Shown piece after piece: positions 43,459 through 52,546 of a stretch of DNA of 64,000 nt. The notes under the pieces were generated by a model. The model saw only the letters and a list, made by a program, of their open reading frames with translations. It was not told where the DNA came from and searched no databases. The position numbers and the translations under genes were made by a program. This DNA is from Hufsiella ginkgonis. GTDB taxonomy: Bacteria; Bacteroidota; Bacteroidia; Sphingobacteriales; Sphingobacteriaceae. The stretch is taken from NCBI RefSeq assembly GCF_009834915.1, contig NZ_WVHS01000001.1:558001-622000 (forward strand), written 5' to 3'. Numbering within the stretch: the first letter of the stretch is position 1; every line of letters starts with the position of its first letter.

Positions 43459-46400
43459 TTAGCTTCGGCTGATCTCTTCCAGCAGCAGGATGGCTTCAGA
43501 GATCGTAGAAACATCGTCGATCCCCAGGCGCAGCGTATCCTTTACTTCCTTGAGGTTACACCGGCGCGGGTTGCCGCTTACAAACCTAAGGATCCGTCCG
43601 AACTGCCCGCTTTCAAAATAAGCCGATTCTTTGTTGGTGATAAAGTACCCGCGAAGCACTTTTTTCTTGAAAGAGATCTTCTCAAAACCGAGGTCTTTTC
43701 CCAGCCACTGAAGACGCAGGGTATTCATCAGCTCTTTCACCTGGTAGGGCACCGGGCCGAAGCGATCGTTCAGGCCGCGCGAGAACTGGTCGAGCTGTGC
43801 GTCGTTTTCCAGTTTCGAAAGCTCGGTGTACAGGTTATAGCGTTCGGTGATGTTGGTTACGTAATCGTCGGGAATAAGCACTTCCAGGTCCGTATCTACT
43901 TGCGTGAACGAGATGAACGGCCGCGGCGACTCGTTGCTGAACAGGCCCTGGAACTCTTCGTCTTTTAACTCCTGGATGGCTTCATCCAGGATCTTGTGGT
44001 ACATTTCAAAGCCAATTTCGGCTATAAAGCCGCTTTGTTCGGCGCCAAGCAGGTTCCCGCTTCCGCGGATGTCGAGGTCGCGCATGGCCACATTGAAGCC
44101 GCTGCCAAGATCCGAGAACTCTTCGATGGCGCTTAACCGCTTCCTGGCTTCGCTGGTAAGCGTGGAGAGCGGCGGGCTCAGCAGGTAACAAAAGGCCTTT
44201 TTATTCGACCGGCCCACCCTCCCCCGCATCTGGTGCAGGTCGCTGAGACCGAACATATGAGCGTGGTTAATAATGATCGTATTTGCGTTGGGAATATCCA
44301 GGCCCGCTTCAATAATGGTAGTGGCCACCAGCACGTCCTTTTCACCACTTACGAACTGCAGCATCACGTCTTCCAGGTCGTCGCCCTCTAACTGCCCATG
44401 TGCGATACCGATACGTGCTTTAGGTACCAGCTTTTTGATCAGGCCGCCAAGCTGGGCAAGATCCTGCACCCGGTTATGGATAAAGAACACCTGGCCGCCG
44501 CGGTCGAGCTCGTATTCTACTGATTCTTTAATCAGTTTCTCATTAAACACATGCAGTTCGGTGGTTACCGGCTGCCGGTTTGGCGGCGGGGTGCTGATGA
44601 TGCTCAGGTCGCGTGCGCCCATCAGCGAAAAATGCAGCGTACGTGGGATCGGCGTGGCCGTAAGCGTTAACGAATCTACGTTGGCGCGCATCTGCTTGAG
44701 CTTCTCCTTAACGCCTACACCAAATTTCTGTTCCTCATCGATGATCAGCAAGCCGAGATCGCGAAACTTAATGTCTTTACTCACGAGTCGGTGCGTACCG
44801 ATAATGATGTCAACTTTACCGTCTTCGAGCTTTGCCAGCGTTTCCTTTACCTCCCTGGGCGATTTAAACCGGTTGATATAATCTATGTTACACGGAAAAT
44901 CTGCCAGGCGCGACGAAAACGTCTTGTAATGCTGCGCTGCAAGTATCGTAGTCGGTACCAGGATAGCTACCTGTTTGCTGTCGGCAACCGCCTTAAAAGC
45001 GGCACGTACGGCGATCTCGGTCTTGCCAAAGCCCACGTCCCCGCAAATCAGGCGGTCCATGGGATGCGGCGCCTCCATGTCCTTTTTTACGTCGGCGGTA
45101 GCCTTTACCTGGTCGGGGGTATCTTCATACAGGAACGAAGCCTCCAGCTCGGTCTGCAGGTAAGTATCGGGGTGGAAGGCCGTGCCTGTTTTCGATTTCC
45201 TGACGGCATAGAGCTTGATCAGGTCGCGGGCGATATCTTTAACTTTTTTTTTTGTGGTTTTCTTTAGCTTGTCCCAGGCATCGGTGCCCAGCTTATTCAT
45301 TTTCGGCACCGTGCCTTCCTTGCCCGAATAACGGGAAATGCGGTTCAGGGAATTGATGTTTACGTACAACAGATCGTTGTCGGCGTACACCAGCCGGATC
45401 ATCTCCTGCGTTTTCCCGTTTACCTCCACTTTTTCGAGGCCGGCATATTTACCTACGCCATGATCTATATGGGTGATAAAGTCGCCGGGTTTTAGTTCCC
45501 GAAGCTCCTTCAGCGTGATGGATTGTGTACGGTTATACCCTTTTTTCAGTTTGTATTTGTAGTACCGGTCGAAGACCTGGTGGTCGGTATAACAGGCGAT
45601 ATTGAGGTCGTGATCTACAAAACCTTCGCGTAAGGAGAGGTTAATGGGTGTAAATTTTACCGTTTTATCGATGTCTTCGATGATGCTGTACAGCCTTTCC
45701 GCCTGTTTCGGCGAATCCGTGAAAATATAGTTAGCGATCTTCGCGTGGTCGTGCAGCTTAAAGTTATGGATCAGCAGGTTAAAATCCTTGTTAAAGGAAG
45801 GCTGCGGTTTGATGTTGAAATCGAAAACCTCCTTTGCATGATAAAAAAACTGCTTCCCGAATTCCGCGATAGCGAAATCCGACAGCTGGTCTGCGAGCAG
45901 CTTTTCATCCGTAAAATTAAACTTCGGATCGATCCAGGAAAGGTTCTGTTCCTTTTCCGCTGCCGGGAGGGCTTTCCAGAGCTCCACCGCTTTTTTATAA
46001 CCGGTACGTATAATATCCAGTGTAAACTGCACGTCCCTCATCCACACGAGTGAGCCTGGGCCAAGGTATTCGAGAATCGAGATATTATGTTCTGTGAGAA
46101 ATTTCGCCTGCACATTGGGCACTATGGTGATGGCTTTCACGGATTCAACAGAAAGCTGGTTCTCGGTGCCAAACGTACGGATACTCTCGATCATGTCGCC
46201 GAAGAACTCGATCCGGTACGGGAGCTCGTGCGAAAACGAGAAAATATCCACAATCCCCCCGCGAACGGAGAACTGACCGGGTTCGTAAACGAAATCCACG
46301 CGCTGAAAGTCGTATTCTACCAGGAACTCGCTGATGAACTCGATATCCAGTTTATTCCCGGCGGCGATCTCCAGTGTGTTTTTTTCCAGGTCGTAACGGT

Positions 46401-46803
46401 CTATCACCTTTTCGGCGAGCGCTTCTGGATAGGTAACCACCAGCTTGCCGTATTCCGAAGCATGGTTCAGCTCATTGAGCACTTCAGCGCGCTGCAATAC
46501 GTTAGTAGTATCTACCTGTGTAAAGTCAAAGGATTTGCGGAAAGAGGAAGGAAAGAGGAGGACGTCGTTATCGAGGATATTCTCGAGGTCGCTTTGAAAG
46601 TAAGCAGCCTCCTCCCTATCCGGCAGCACGAAGATCATATGCTGGTGCTGCAGGAAATAAAGGGCAAGCGCAACCATCGTTTCCGACGATCCGACCAATC
46701 CTTTAAGATGCACCCGCGGGTTTTTCGAGCCATTAAGCGCCGTTGCCAGTGCGGCTACCCTTGCATCTGCCTTGTATAAATTTACTAGATCACGAACATT
46801 CAA
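43459..46803 (-). CDS. mfd: Transcription-repair coupling factor
   Basis: 1114 residues. The UvrB-homology part at the N-terminus (LVGSSETMVALALYFLQHQH), the RNA-polymerase-interacting tudor-like region (LKPGDFITHIDHGVGKYAGL) and the RecG-like motor with Walker A CGDVGFGKTEIA and DEEQ box (LIIDEEQKFGV) are in order, then TATPIPRTL and QMRGRVGRS. Mfd displaces stalled RNA polymerase and recruits UvrA. The start codon is TTG (46801-46803) and gives the family N-terminus; no ATG is near. TACCTTTG (46811-46818, minus), a perfect -7 element, is only 7 bases upstream, so the mRNA may be leaderless. Confidence 0.96.
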   Translation of the reverse strand: MNVRDLVNLYKADARVAALATALNGSKNPRVHLKGLVGSSETMVALALYFLQHQHMIFVLPDREEAAYFQSDLENILDNDVLLFPSSFRKSFDFTQVDTTNVLQRAEVLNELNHASEYGKLVVTYPEALAEKVIDRYDLEKNTLEIAAGNKLDIEFISEFLVEYDFQRVDFVYEPGQFSVRGGIVDIFSFSHELPYRIEFFGDMIESIRTFGTENQLSVESVKAITIVPNVQAKFLTEHNISILEYLGPGSLVWMRDVQFTLDIIRTGYKKAVELWKALPAAEKEQNLSWIDPKFNFTDEKLLADQLSDFAIAEFGKQFFYHAKEVFDFNIKPQPSFNKDFNLLIHNFKLHDHAKIANYIFTDSPKQAERLYSIIEDIDKTVKFTPINLSLREGFVDHDLNIACYTDHQVFDRYYKYKLKKGYNRTQSITLKELRELKPGDFITHIDHGVGKYAGLEKVEVNGKTQEMIRLVYADNDLLYVNINSLNRISRYSGKEGTVPKMNKLGTDAWDKLKKTTKKKVKDIARDLIKLYAVRKSKTGTAFHPDTYLQTELEASFLYEDTPDQVKATADVKKDMEAPHPMDRLICGDVGFGKTEIAVRAAFKAVADSKQVAILVPTTILAAQHYKTFSSRLADFPCNIDYINRFKSPREVKETLAKLEDGKVDIIIGTHRLVSKDIKFRDLGLLIIDEEQKFGVGVKEKLKQMRANVDSLTLTATPIPRTLHFSLMGARDLSIISTPPPNRQPVTTELHVFNEKLIKESVEYELDRGGQVFFIHNRVQDLAQLGGLIKKLVPKARIGIAHGQLEGDDLEDVMLQFVSGEKDVLVATTIIEAGLDIPNANTIIINHAHMFGLSDLHQMRGRVGRSNKKAFCYLLSPPLSTLTSEARKRLSAIEEFSDLGSGFNVAMRDLDIRGSGNLLGAEQSGFIAEIGFEMYHKILDEAIQELKDEEFQGLFSNESPRPFISFTQVDTDLEVLIPDDYVTNITERYNLYTELSKLENDAQLDQFSRGLNDRFGPVPYQVKELMNTLRLQWLGKDLGFEKISFKKKVLRGYFITNKESAYFESGQFGRILRFVSGNPRRCNLKEVKDTLRLGIDDVSTISEAILLLEEISRS

Positions 46804-46827
46804 ACCGGGGCAAAGGTACGTAAGAGT

Positions 46828-46929
46828 AATCAGTTTTTAGTGATCAGTTGTCAGTTGTCAGTGATCAGTTTTCAGTGATCAGTTCCGCAGGCGTATAAAG
46901 GAGGGATCACTGATAACTGACAACTGATT
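46828..46929. repeat. GATCAGT tandem palindrome between pyk and mfd
   Basis: The left side repeats TGATCAGT/TGTCAGT about six times (46838-46884). The right arm ATCACTGATAACTGACAACTGATT (46906-46929, read in parts) is complementary to 46842-46865 with one G-T pair. It may form several alternative stems. It lies upstream of mfd and downstream of pyk, both on the minus strand, and probably ends the pyk transcript. Confidence 0.6.
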
Positions 46930-46937
46930 GCCTCCTG

Positions 46938-48368
46938 CTACTCTACAACGGTTACACGGATCATATTCGTTTTTCCCTTCTTCTCGATCGGCATGGCGGC
47001 GGTATTGATCACCACTTCGCCATCTTCGATCAGGTTTTCGGCCTTGAGGATGGCATTTACGTCGCTGATAGATTCGTCGGTACTTACAAACTTATCGTAA
47101 TAAAATCCGCGAACGCCCCATAAGAGGCTCAGGGAGTTAAGCAGTACCCGGTTACTGGTAAAAATAAAAGTACCGGCTTTGGGGCGGTGACTGGATATTT
47201 CGAAAGCGGTATAGCCCGAAGACGTCATGGAAATGATCCCGATCGCATCTGTTTTTTCAGACAGGTAAACTGCCGAGCCGCAAACCGCGTCTGCGTTATA
47301 CGTAGACGACTTCATATTCAGTTTTTTCGGGGTATGGTAAGGGTAGGCGGTATCCTCTACGTTCTTAATGATCTTCGCCATGGTTTCGATTACGATCAGC
47401 GGAAATTCGCCAACGGAAGTTTCGCCGCTCAGCATCACCGCATCGGCGCCGTCGAGCACCGAGTTGGCCACATCGTTCACCTCGGCGCGTGTAGGTCTTG
47501 GCGTGGTGATCATACTTTCGAGCATCTGGGTAGCTACGATTACCGGCTTGGAAGCTTCGCGGCATTTACGCGCGATCATTTTCTGAAGTACAGGCACCTG
47601 TTCCATCGGCATTTCTACCCCCAGGTCGCCACGTGCCACCATCACCCCATCCGTAACCTCGATAATCGCGTCGATATTATCGATCGCTTCCGGTTTCTCG
47701 ACCTTGGCGATTACGCGGGCGGACTTTCCGCTGCGCGAGATAATGCGTTTCAGGTCTACTATATCTTCGGCCGTACGCACAAATGAAAGACCGATCCACT
47801 CAACGTCATTTGCCAGCGCAAACTCAAGGTTGGCAAGGTCATCCTCGGTTAAGCTGGGGATAGAGACCTTGGTGTTGGGCAGGTTCACCCCTTTGCGGGA
47901 AGTGAGAATGCCGCCGTGTATGATCTCGCAGTTAACGGTATCTTTATTATTGGTGCCCAGCACGCGCATCTGGAGTTTTCCATCGTCGAGCAGGATCACT
48001 TCGCCTACCCGTACATCTTTCGGGAAGCTTGGATAGGTAATGTAAATCTTTTCGTCGTCGCCGATCTGCTCTACGGTGGTAATATCGATCGTGTTGCCGT
48101 TTACCAGGTGAATGCCGCCGTCTTTTACCATCCCGATACGGATCTTGGGGCCCTGGAGGTCGGCGAGGATCCCCACGTTGGTTTTATATTTTTGGTTCAG
48201 CTCGCGGATGGTGTTGATCACCACCAGGTGATCGCTAAGCCGGCCATGGGAAAAGTTGATGCGGCAGACGTCGACACCCGCCTTGATCATACTTAATAGC
48301 ACTTCCTTCTTTGAGGACGCGGGGCCCATCGTCGCAACTATTTTCGTTCGTTTGTGAACTTGTCTCAT
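46938..48368 (-). CDS. pyk: Pyruvate kinase
   Basis: 476 residues. TKIVATMGPASSKKEVLLSM and DVCRINFSHG at the N-terminus, the catalytic IAKVEKPEAIDNIDAIIEVTDG and MVARGDLGVEMP, and VATQMLESMITTPRPTRAEVND are the pyruvate kinase signatures. It makes pyruvate and ATP from phosphoenolpyruvate. The C-terminal domain is complete. It joins the lower glycolysis/Entner-Doudoroff flux fed by the sugar genes elsewhere in the window. Confidence 0.96.
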   Translation of the reverse strand: MRQVHKRTKIVATMGPASSKKEVLLSMIKAGVDVCRINFSHGRLSDHLVVINTIRELNQKYKTNVGILADLQGPKIRIGMVKDGGIHLVNGNTIDITTVEQIGDDEKIYITYPSFPKDVRVGEVILLDDGKLQMRVLGTNNKDTVNCEIIHGGILTSRKGVNLPNTKVSIPSLTEDDLANLEFALANDVEWIGLSFVRTAEDIVDLKRIISRSGKSARVIAKVEKPEAIDNIDAIIEVTDGVMVARGDLGVEMPMEQVPVLQKMIARKCREASKPVIVATQMLESMITTPRPTRAEVNDVANSVLDGADAVMLSGETSVGEFPLIVIETMAKIIKNVEDTAYPYHTPKKLNMKSSTYNADAVCGSAVYLSEKTDAIGIISMTSSGYTAFEISSHRPKAGTFIFTSNRVLLNSLSLLWGVRGFYYDKFVSTDESISDVNAILKAENLIEDGEVVINTAAMPIEKKGKTNMIRVTVVE

Positions 48369-48444
48369 GATATCCTTGTTAAGTTTTACAACTGGTTTAG
48401 GCGCTAAAATAATAGTGTAAAATGTACACCATGTTAATATGCCG

Positions 48445-48888
48445 CTAAAATATCAGATTTTCTTTAGATTTCAATCTCTTGGGATCAACTTCTGCGGCAA
48501 CAAGCACTTCGGGAATTTTATTCAGGGCCGAAATCAGGGCTGAGAGCTCCTCAACGTCGATATAGCTCCTGATTAAAATAAAAAAATCTGCTGTTTTCAT
48601 TTCCGGGACCAGGAAGCCCTCCGTACCTTTATTAGCGATAAGATAATAATCCGTTTCTGTTTCTGCCACAAAATAGTTGTACCTTGTAAACCAGGAAACT
48701 TCGGAAATATTGGCCTGTTGCAGTGATAATTCGTCGATACGCGCAAACTGAATCCGCAATTGCTTGTTCACCTTAAAACATAGCCTGTAATCTTTTAACG
48801 GAGCAGTTATCGCAATTAATACGAAATCAAGGTCCGGTTCGTACCGTAGGATCAGCTTATTCAAGATCGGGTCGATTTTATAACTCAA
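48445..48888 (-). CDS. IPExxxVDY-family protein
   Basis: 147 residues. LIAITAPLKDYRLCFKVN near the start and IPEVLVAAEVDPKRL near the end (the IPExxxVDY motif in the variant IPEVLVAAEVDP) place it in this Bacteroidota family of unknown function. The start is TTG at 48888; no ATG fits. A TAATTTTG at 48886-48893 overlaps the start codon, so the true start of translation or transcription needs care. The family lies beside pyk and acpP in many relatives, as here. Confidence 0.82.
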   Translation of the reverse strand: MSYKIDPILNKLILRYEPDLDFVLIAITAPLKDYRLCFKVNKQLRIQFARIDELSLQQANISEVSWFTRYNYFVAETETDYYLIANKGTEGFLVPEMKTADFFILIRSYIDVEELSALISALNKIPEVLVAAEVDPKRLKSKENLIF

Positions 48889-48949
48889 AATTACAAACTA
48901 TAACGCTTTAGCCGCACTTTTTAGCTGTAATGCCGCAAAAACAAAAAGG

Positions 48950-48980
48950 TTTGATATTTACAGGAATTTATTTTTCTTTG
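48950..48980 (+). promoter_or_regulatory. acpP-fabF promoter
   Basis: TTTG (48950-48953), a 19-base spacer and TTTCTTTG (48973-48980, one mismatch to TAnnTTTG) lie 31 bases before the acpP ATG. Confidence 0.6.
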
Positions 48981-49011
48981 CACAGAATTTTAACCATTAA
49001 ATCATAAGACC

Positions 49012-49248
49012 ATGTCTGATATCGCTTCAAGAGTAAAAGCAATTATCGTTGAAAAATTAGGTGTTGACGAGAGTGAAGTAACACCAGAGGCTTCCTTTAC
49101 CAACGACCTGGGTGCTGACTCTTTGGACACCGTTGAGCTCATTATGGAATTCGAAAAAGAATTCAACGTCGCCATTCCTGATGACCAGGCGGAAACTATC
49201 GGAACCGTAGGTCAGGCGATCGCTTACCTGGAAAAAAACGTAAAATAA
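49012..49248 (+). CDS. acpP: Acyl carrier protein
   Basis: 78 residues, acidic. Ser37 in [15 protein letters not shown] is the phosphopantetheine attachment site. The four-helix ACP fold is complete. It carries growing acyl chains in type II fatty-acid synthesis and is followed after 21 bases by fabF. Confidence 0.97.
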   Translation: MSDIASRVKAIIVEKLGVDESEVTPEASFTNDLGADSLDTVELIMEFEKEFNVAIPDDQAETIGTVGQAIAYLEKNVK

Positions 49249-49269
49249 CCGTCCGGCCACATTAAATAA

Positions 49270-50523
49270 ATGGAGCTCAGAAGAGTTGTTGTAACGGGAT
49301 TAGGTGCGCTTACTCCGATTGGGAATACTGTTTCAGCATACTGGAACAGCTTAATCAATGGAGTAAGCGGCGCTGCTCCGATCACTAAATTCGATTCGAC
49401 GCTTTTTAAAACCAAGTTTGCGTGCGAGATAAAGAACTTCGACCCCGAGGACTTTATGGACCGCAAAGAAGCCCGGAAACTGGATCCCTTTGTTCATTAT
49501 GCTCTTGCCGCGACAGATGAAGCGGTAAAAGACGCCGGTCTCGATTTCGACCAGCTGGACACGAACCGCATCGGGGTGATCTGGGGATCAGGCATCGGCG
49601 GGTTAAAAACCTTCCTTGACGAGGTGACCAATTTTGCCAAAGGCGATGGCACACCGCGTTATAACCCTTTTTTTATCCCTAAAATGATCCTGGATATCGC
49701 CCCCGGCCATATCTCTATCAAGTACGGGTTAAGGGGACCCAACTTCTCTACCGTTTCGGCGTGTGCTTCCTCCACCAATGCCCTGATCGACTCATTTAAC
49801 TATATCCGTTTGGGTATGGCAGATATGCTGATCTCCGGCGGTTCAGAAGCCATTATCAATGAGGCAGGCATGGGTGGATTTAATGCCATGCATGCGTTAT
49901 CGACACGCAACGACGACCCGGCGACGGCGTCGCGCCCGTTTGATAAAGACCGCGATGGTTTTGTCGCCGGCGAAGGTGCCGGCACCATTATCCTCGAGGA
50001 GCTTGAGCACGCCAAAGCCAGGGGCGCCAAGATCTATGCCGAGCTGGTTGGCGGCGGCATGAGCGCCGATGCGAACCACATTACGGCCCCCCATCCCGAA
50101 GGCCTGGGCGCGCGCCTGGTAATGACCAATGCACTTAAAGACGCACAGCTCACCACCGCAGACATCGATTATATCAACGTGCACGGCACGTCTACCCCAC
50201 TGGGCGATATCAGCGAAGCAACCGCCATCCTGCAGCTTTTTGGTGAGCATGCCTATAACCTGAACATCAGCTCTACCAAGTCGATGACCGGTCACTTGCT
50301 GGGTGCTGCCGGGGCTATCGAGTCTATCGCTTCGATCCTGGCTGTTAAGAACGACATCATCCCACCTACCATTAATCACTTTAACGACGATCCTGCATTT
50401 GATCCGAAACTGAACTTTACCTTCAATAAGGCACAGAAACGCCTGGTACGTGCAGCCCAAAGTAATACCTTCGGGTTTGGCGGCCACAACGCATCTGTGA
50501 TATTCAGTAAGTATAAAGATTGA
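49270..50523 (+). CDS. fabF: 3-oxoacyl-ACP synthase II
   Basis: 417 residues. The Cys-His-His triad of condensing enzymes is seen: Cys165 in TVSACASSTNALID, His305 in NVHGTSTPLGD and His342 in SMTGHLLGAAG. It elongates acyl-ACP with malonyl-ACP. It lies between acpP and rnc in the common acpP-fabF-rnc order. Confidence 0.96.
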   Translation: MELRRVVVTGLGALTPIGNTVSAYWNSLINGVSGAAPITKFDSTLFKTKFACEIKNFDPEDFMDRKEARKLDPFVHYALAATDEAVKDAGLDFDQLDTNRIGVIWGSGIGGLKTFLDEVTNFAKGDGTPRYNPFFIPKMILDIAPGHISIKYGLRGPNFSTVSACASSTNALIDSFNYIRLGMADMLISGGSEAIINEAGMGGFNAMHALSTRNDDPATASRPFDKDRDGFVAGEGAGTIILEELEHAKARGAKIYAELVGGGMSADANHITAPHPEGLGARLVMTNALKDAQLTTADIDYINVHGTSTPLGDISEATAILQLFGEHAYNLNISSTKSMTGHLLGAAGAIESIASILAVKNDIIPPTINHFNDDPAFDPKLNFTFNKAQKRLVRAAQSNTFGFGGHNASVIFSKYKD

Positions 50524-50536
50524 TTGATGTGAACTG

Positions 50537-51265
50537 ATGCCTTTTCTTAAGATCTATAAACTTCACCTTTCACCACAACGTAACTACGTAAAAACCCTGA
50601 GGAATATGCTGGGGTTCGTGCCGGGGAATATTGCGCTGTATAAAATGGCGTTCAGGCATCGCTCTGTGGCCATCCCCATAAAAAACGGCTCGAAAAACAG
50701 TAATGAACGTTTAGAGTTCCTGGGCGATGCCGTCCTTGGTTCGGTAGTTGCCGAGGTACTTTTTAAAACCTACCCCTACCGGGATGAGGGATTTCTTACC
50801 GAAATGCGTTCCAAGATCGTAAACAGGGCCAACCTGAATGCGCTGGCTAAAAAGCTCGGGTTCGATAAATTGATCGAATACGATAACCGCATCGTGAACT
50901 TCCCTATTAAACAAGGCTCGATGACGGGCGACGCTTTCGAGGCATTGATAGGCGCCATTTACCTCGACAAAGGCTACAATTTCGCCCGGAATTTTCTCAT
51001 CAAGTTCATTATTAAGCCACACGTCGATATCGCAACGCTCGAACAAACCGAAACCAACTTCAAGAGCAAGCTCATCGAGTGGTGCCAGCGCCAGGGAAAA
51101 GATATCGTTTTTGAGCTGGTAAGTAATGCAGATGGCGAAAGCAGCAAGCTATTCACCATTCGTGCGCTGGTAGACGGCGAGCAGCTTGGTACCGGCTGCG
51201 ACTATAGCAAGAAAAACGCGGAGAAACTCGCGGCCGAAAAAGCCTGTGCCGGGCTCGGGATCTGA
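50537..51265 (+). CDS. rnc: Ribonuclease III
   Basis: 242 residues. The signature NERLEFLGDAVLG (56-68) carries the catalytic acidic residues, the second Mg ligand set is in GDAFEALIGAIYLDKGY, and a double-stranded RNA-binding domain follows (about 170-242). It processes rRNA precursors and double-stranded RNA. It lies 13 bases after fabF. Its 3' end is overlapped by an antisense reading frame described next. Confidence 0.95.
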   Translation: MPFLKIYKLHLSPQRNYVKTLRNMLGFVPGNIALYKMAFRHRSVAIPIKNGSKNSNERLEFLGDAVLGSVVAEVLFKTYPYRDEGFLTEMRSKIVNRANLNALAKKLGFDKLIEYDNRIVNFPIKQGSMTGDAFEALIGAIYLDKGYNFARNFLIKFIIKPHVDIATLEQTETNFKSKLIEWCQRQGKDIVFELVSNADGESSKLFTIRALVDGEQLGTGCDYSKKNAEKLAAEKACAGLGI

Positions 51266-51500
51266 TTACACGCCAAACACCTGGGAAACCAGTATCCGAA
51301 TTATACACTAATTCGACGGTGTCGCTGATTACAAAAACTTTTCCCTCTTTATCAAAATCCTCCAGGTGTTTTATCACCATGCACGCCTTTGGCACGTCAA
51401 GAGCTGCCTTCTGGTGACCTTCAGGTTGCTGGCAAGACGCTGCGAATGGAAGCAATGCAATTAAATGAACAAGTCTTGTTAAACGGTGCAGCAAACTCAT
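51153..51500 (-). pseudogene. Truncated lipoprotein remnant antisense to rnc end
   Basis: The N-terminal ~75 residues look real: a lipoprotein signal (HLIALLPFAASC) and a soluble stretch KACMVIKHLEDFDKEGKVFV then ISDTVELVYNSD. The rest of the open frame runs into the antisense of rnc and is basic and low-quality, so the original 3' part is gone, lost in a deletion next to rnc. Function cannot be told. It marks the left edge of the accessory island. Confidence 0.45.
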
Positions 51501-51530
51501 AGCTATGGCAATTGCCAGGTTTTTGACTTA

Positions 51531-51869
51531 TTAGTAATCACCGTTCTGTATAAACACAAGCTTTACAGACGATGCGGGGTTATTCTTATCAATATCTTTA
51601 TCTTCATCCTGAAAGGCAACGGCTAAGGTTTTTGCGCTTTTCACCGGCACCTCGGTAATTGTGCTGTCACCGCTTTTATATTCAATCGCCTGCGCTCAAT
51701 TGAGTTCTATTGAGAGGTTCTTCACCTTTTCAGATTGCTCGGATGACATCGTTTCACCATTGTCCGGTTGTTTAAAAATGGCGACGCTTTGGCTTTTGTT
51801 GTGCGTGTAGGCAGAATACCAATTCTTCAGTGAAGAAATTGTGTCATTCTTGCTTGTTGGTCTTTTCAT
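51531..51869 (-). pseudogene. Small gene interrupted by an in-frame TGA
   Basis: From the ATG at 51869 the frame reads MKRPTSKNDTISSLKNWYSA and on to LSIELN, then TGA at 51696-51698. It continues in the same frame for 54 codons (AQAIEYKSGDSTITEVPVKS, later SSVKLVFIQNGDY) to TAA at 51531. The downstream part has normal protein character, so one base change splits a ~111-residue gene. No family recognised. It lies 31 bases upstream of the lipoprotein remnant and may once have shared its operon. Confidence 0.55.
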
Positions 51870-51923
51870 TTTAATTGATTTGTATTTAAGTATTAGGGAA
51901 TTAAGAACGCGATCAACTATCAC

Positions 51924-52546
51924 TTTGTCTTAAAAACATAACGTTACCTGACAAGCGTCAAAAGTAACTGTAGGATTGAAAACCACCACACGACAACCAA
52001 TGATTTAAATGTAGAAATATAAAGATTATCTTCAAATCACACAGAGCGTTTTTTAGAAATTTCTCCGGCTCAATACAGATTATTCTTCCAAAAAAATTGA
52101 CCTTTAATCAAACAGTTACCCTGAACGCGTGAGTAGTTTGACGGGTTTAAACGAAGCCCAGAAAGACGCGACCCATAGGTCACGCCCGCAGCTGATGCGC
52201 CTCACAAATGCCACCTGGCTCGACGATTAGACGGGGTCAGTATATTTGTCTAAAATAAAAAAACCGCCATAAAATATAGCGGCTTTAAAAGTCGGTGGGG
52301 GGGGATCGACCCTCCCGCAGGCAGCAAGCACGACAAGTATTTTCCACACCAATAAGAAAAACGCTATTTAGTTGCTAACATTATTTGATGCGTTAAATAT
52401 TACCTCTATATTTCAATCAAATTATCAGCCGGTAGCTTCGTCATTCGCACTCCTTTATCAAAAGGGTTCAGTCAAGATAGACGAAATACTTCGCTGACGC
52501 CTTATTTTACATGGCAGGTTAAATATTCCGATCCGGTTTTTTATGG
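51924..52546. other. Gene-free AT-rich stretch at the island edge
   Basis: No convincing coding sequence. It contains the hairpin at 52257-52287 and a run of eight G (52297-52304) followed by a weak GC hairpin. A short segment near 52127-52230 is GC-richer and may be decayed coding DNA. The composition differs from the housekeeping region to the left. Confidence 0.4.
52257..52287 (-). terminator. Hairpin with T-run on the minus strand
   Basis: On the minus strand CCGCTAT, a short AT loop and ATGGCGG are followed by seven T. No gene that it would serve is visible upstream on that strand. Confidence 0.6.

Noticed and set aside
52290-52330. Possible tRNA 3' half near a G-run
   Set aside because: The T-arm-like GGAGGGTCGATCC does not give a clean 5-bp stem and no acceptor or anticodon arm is found.
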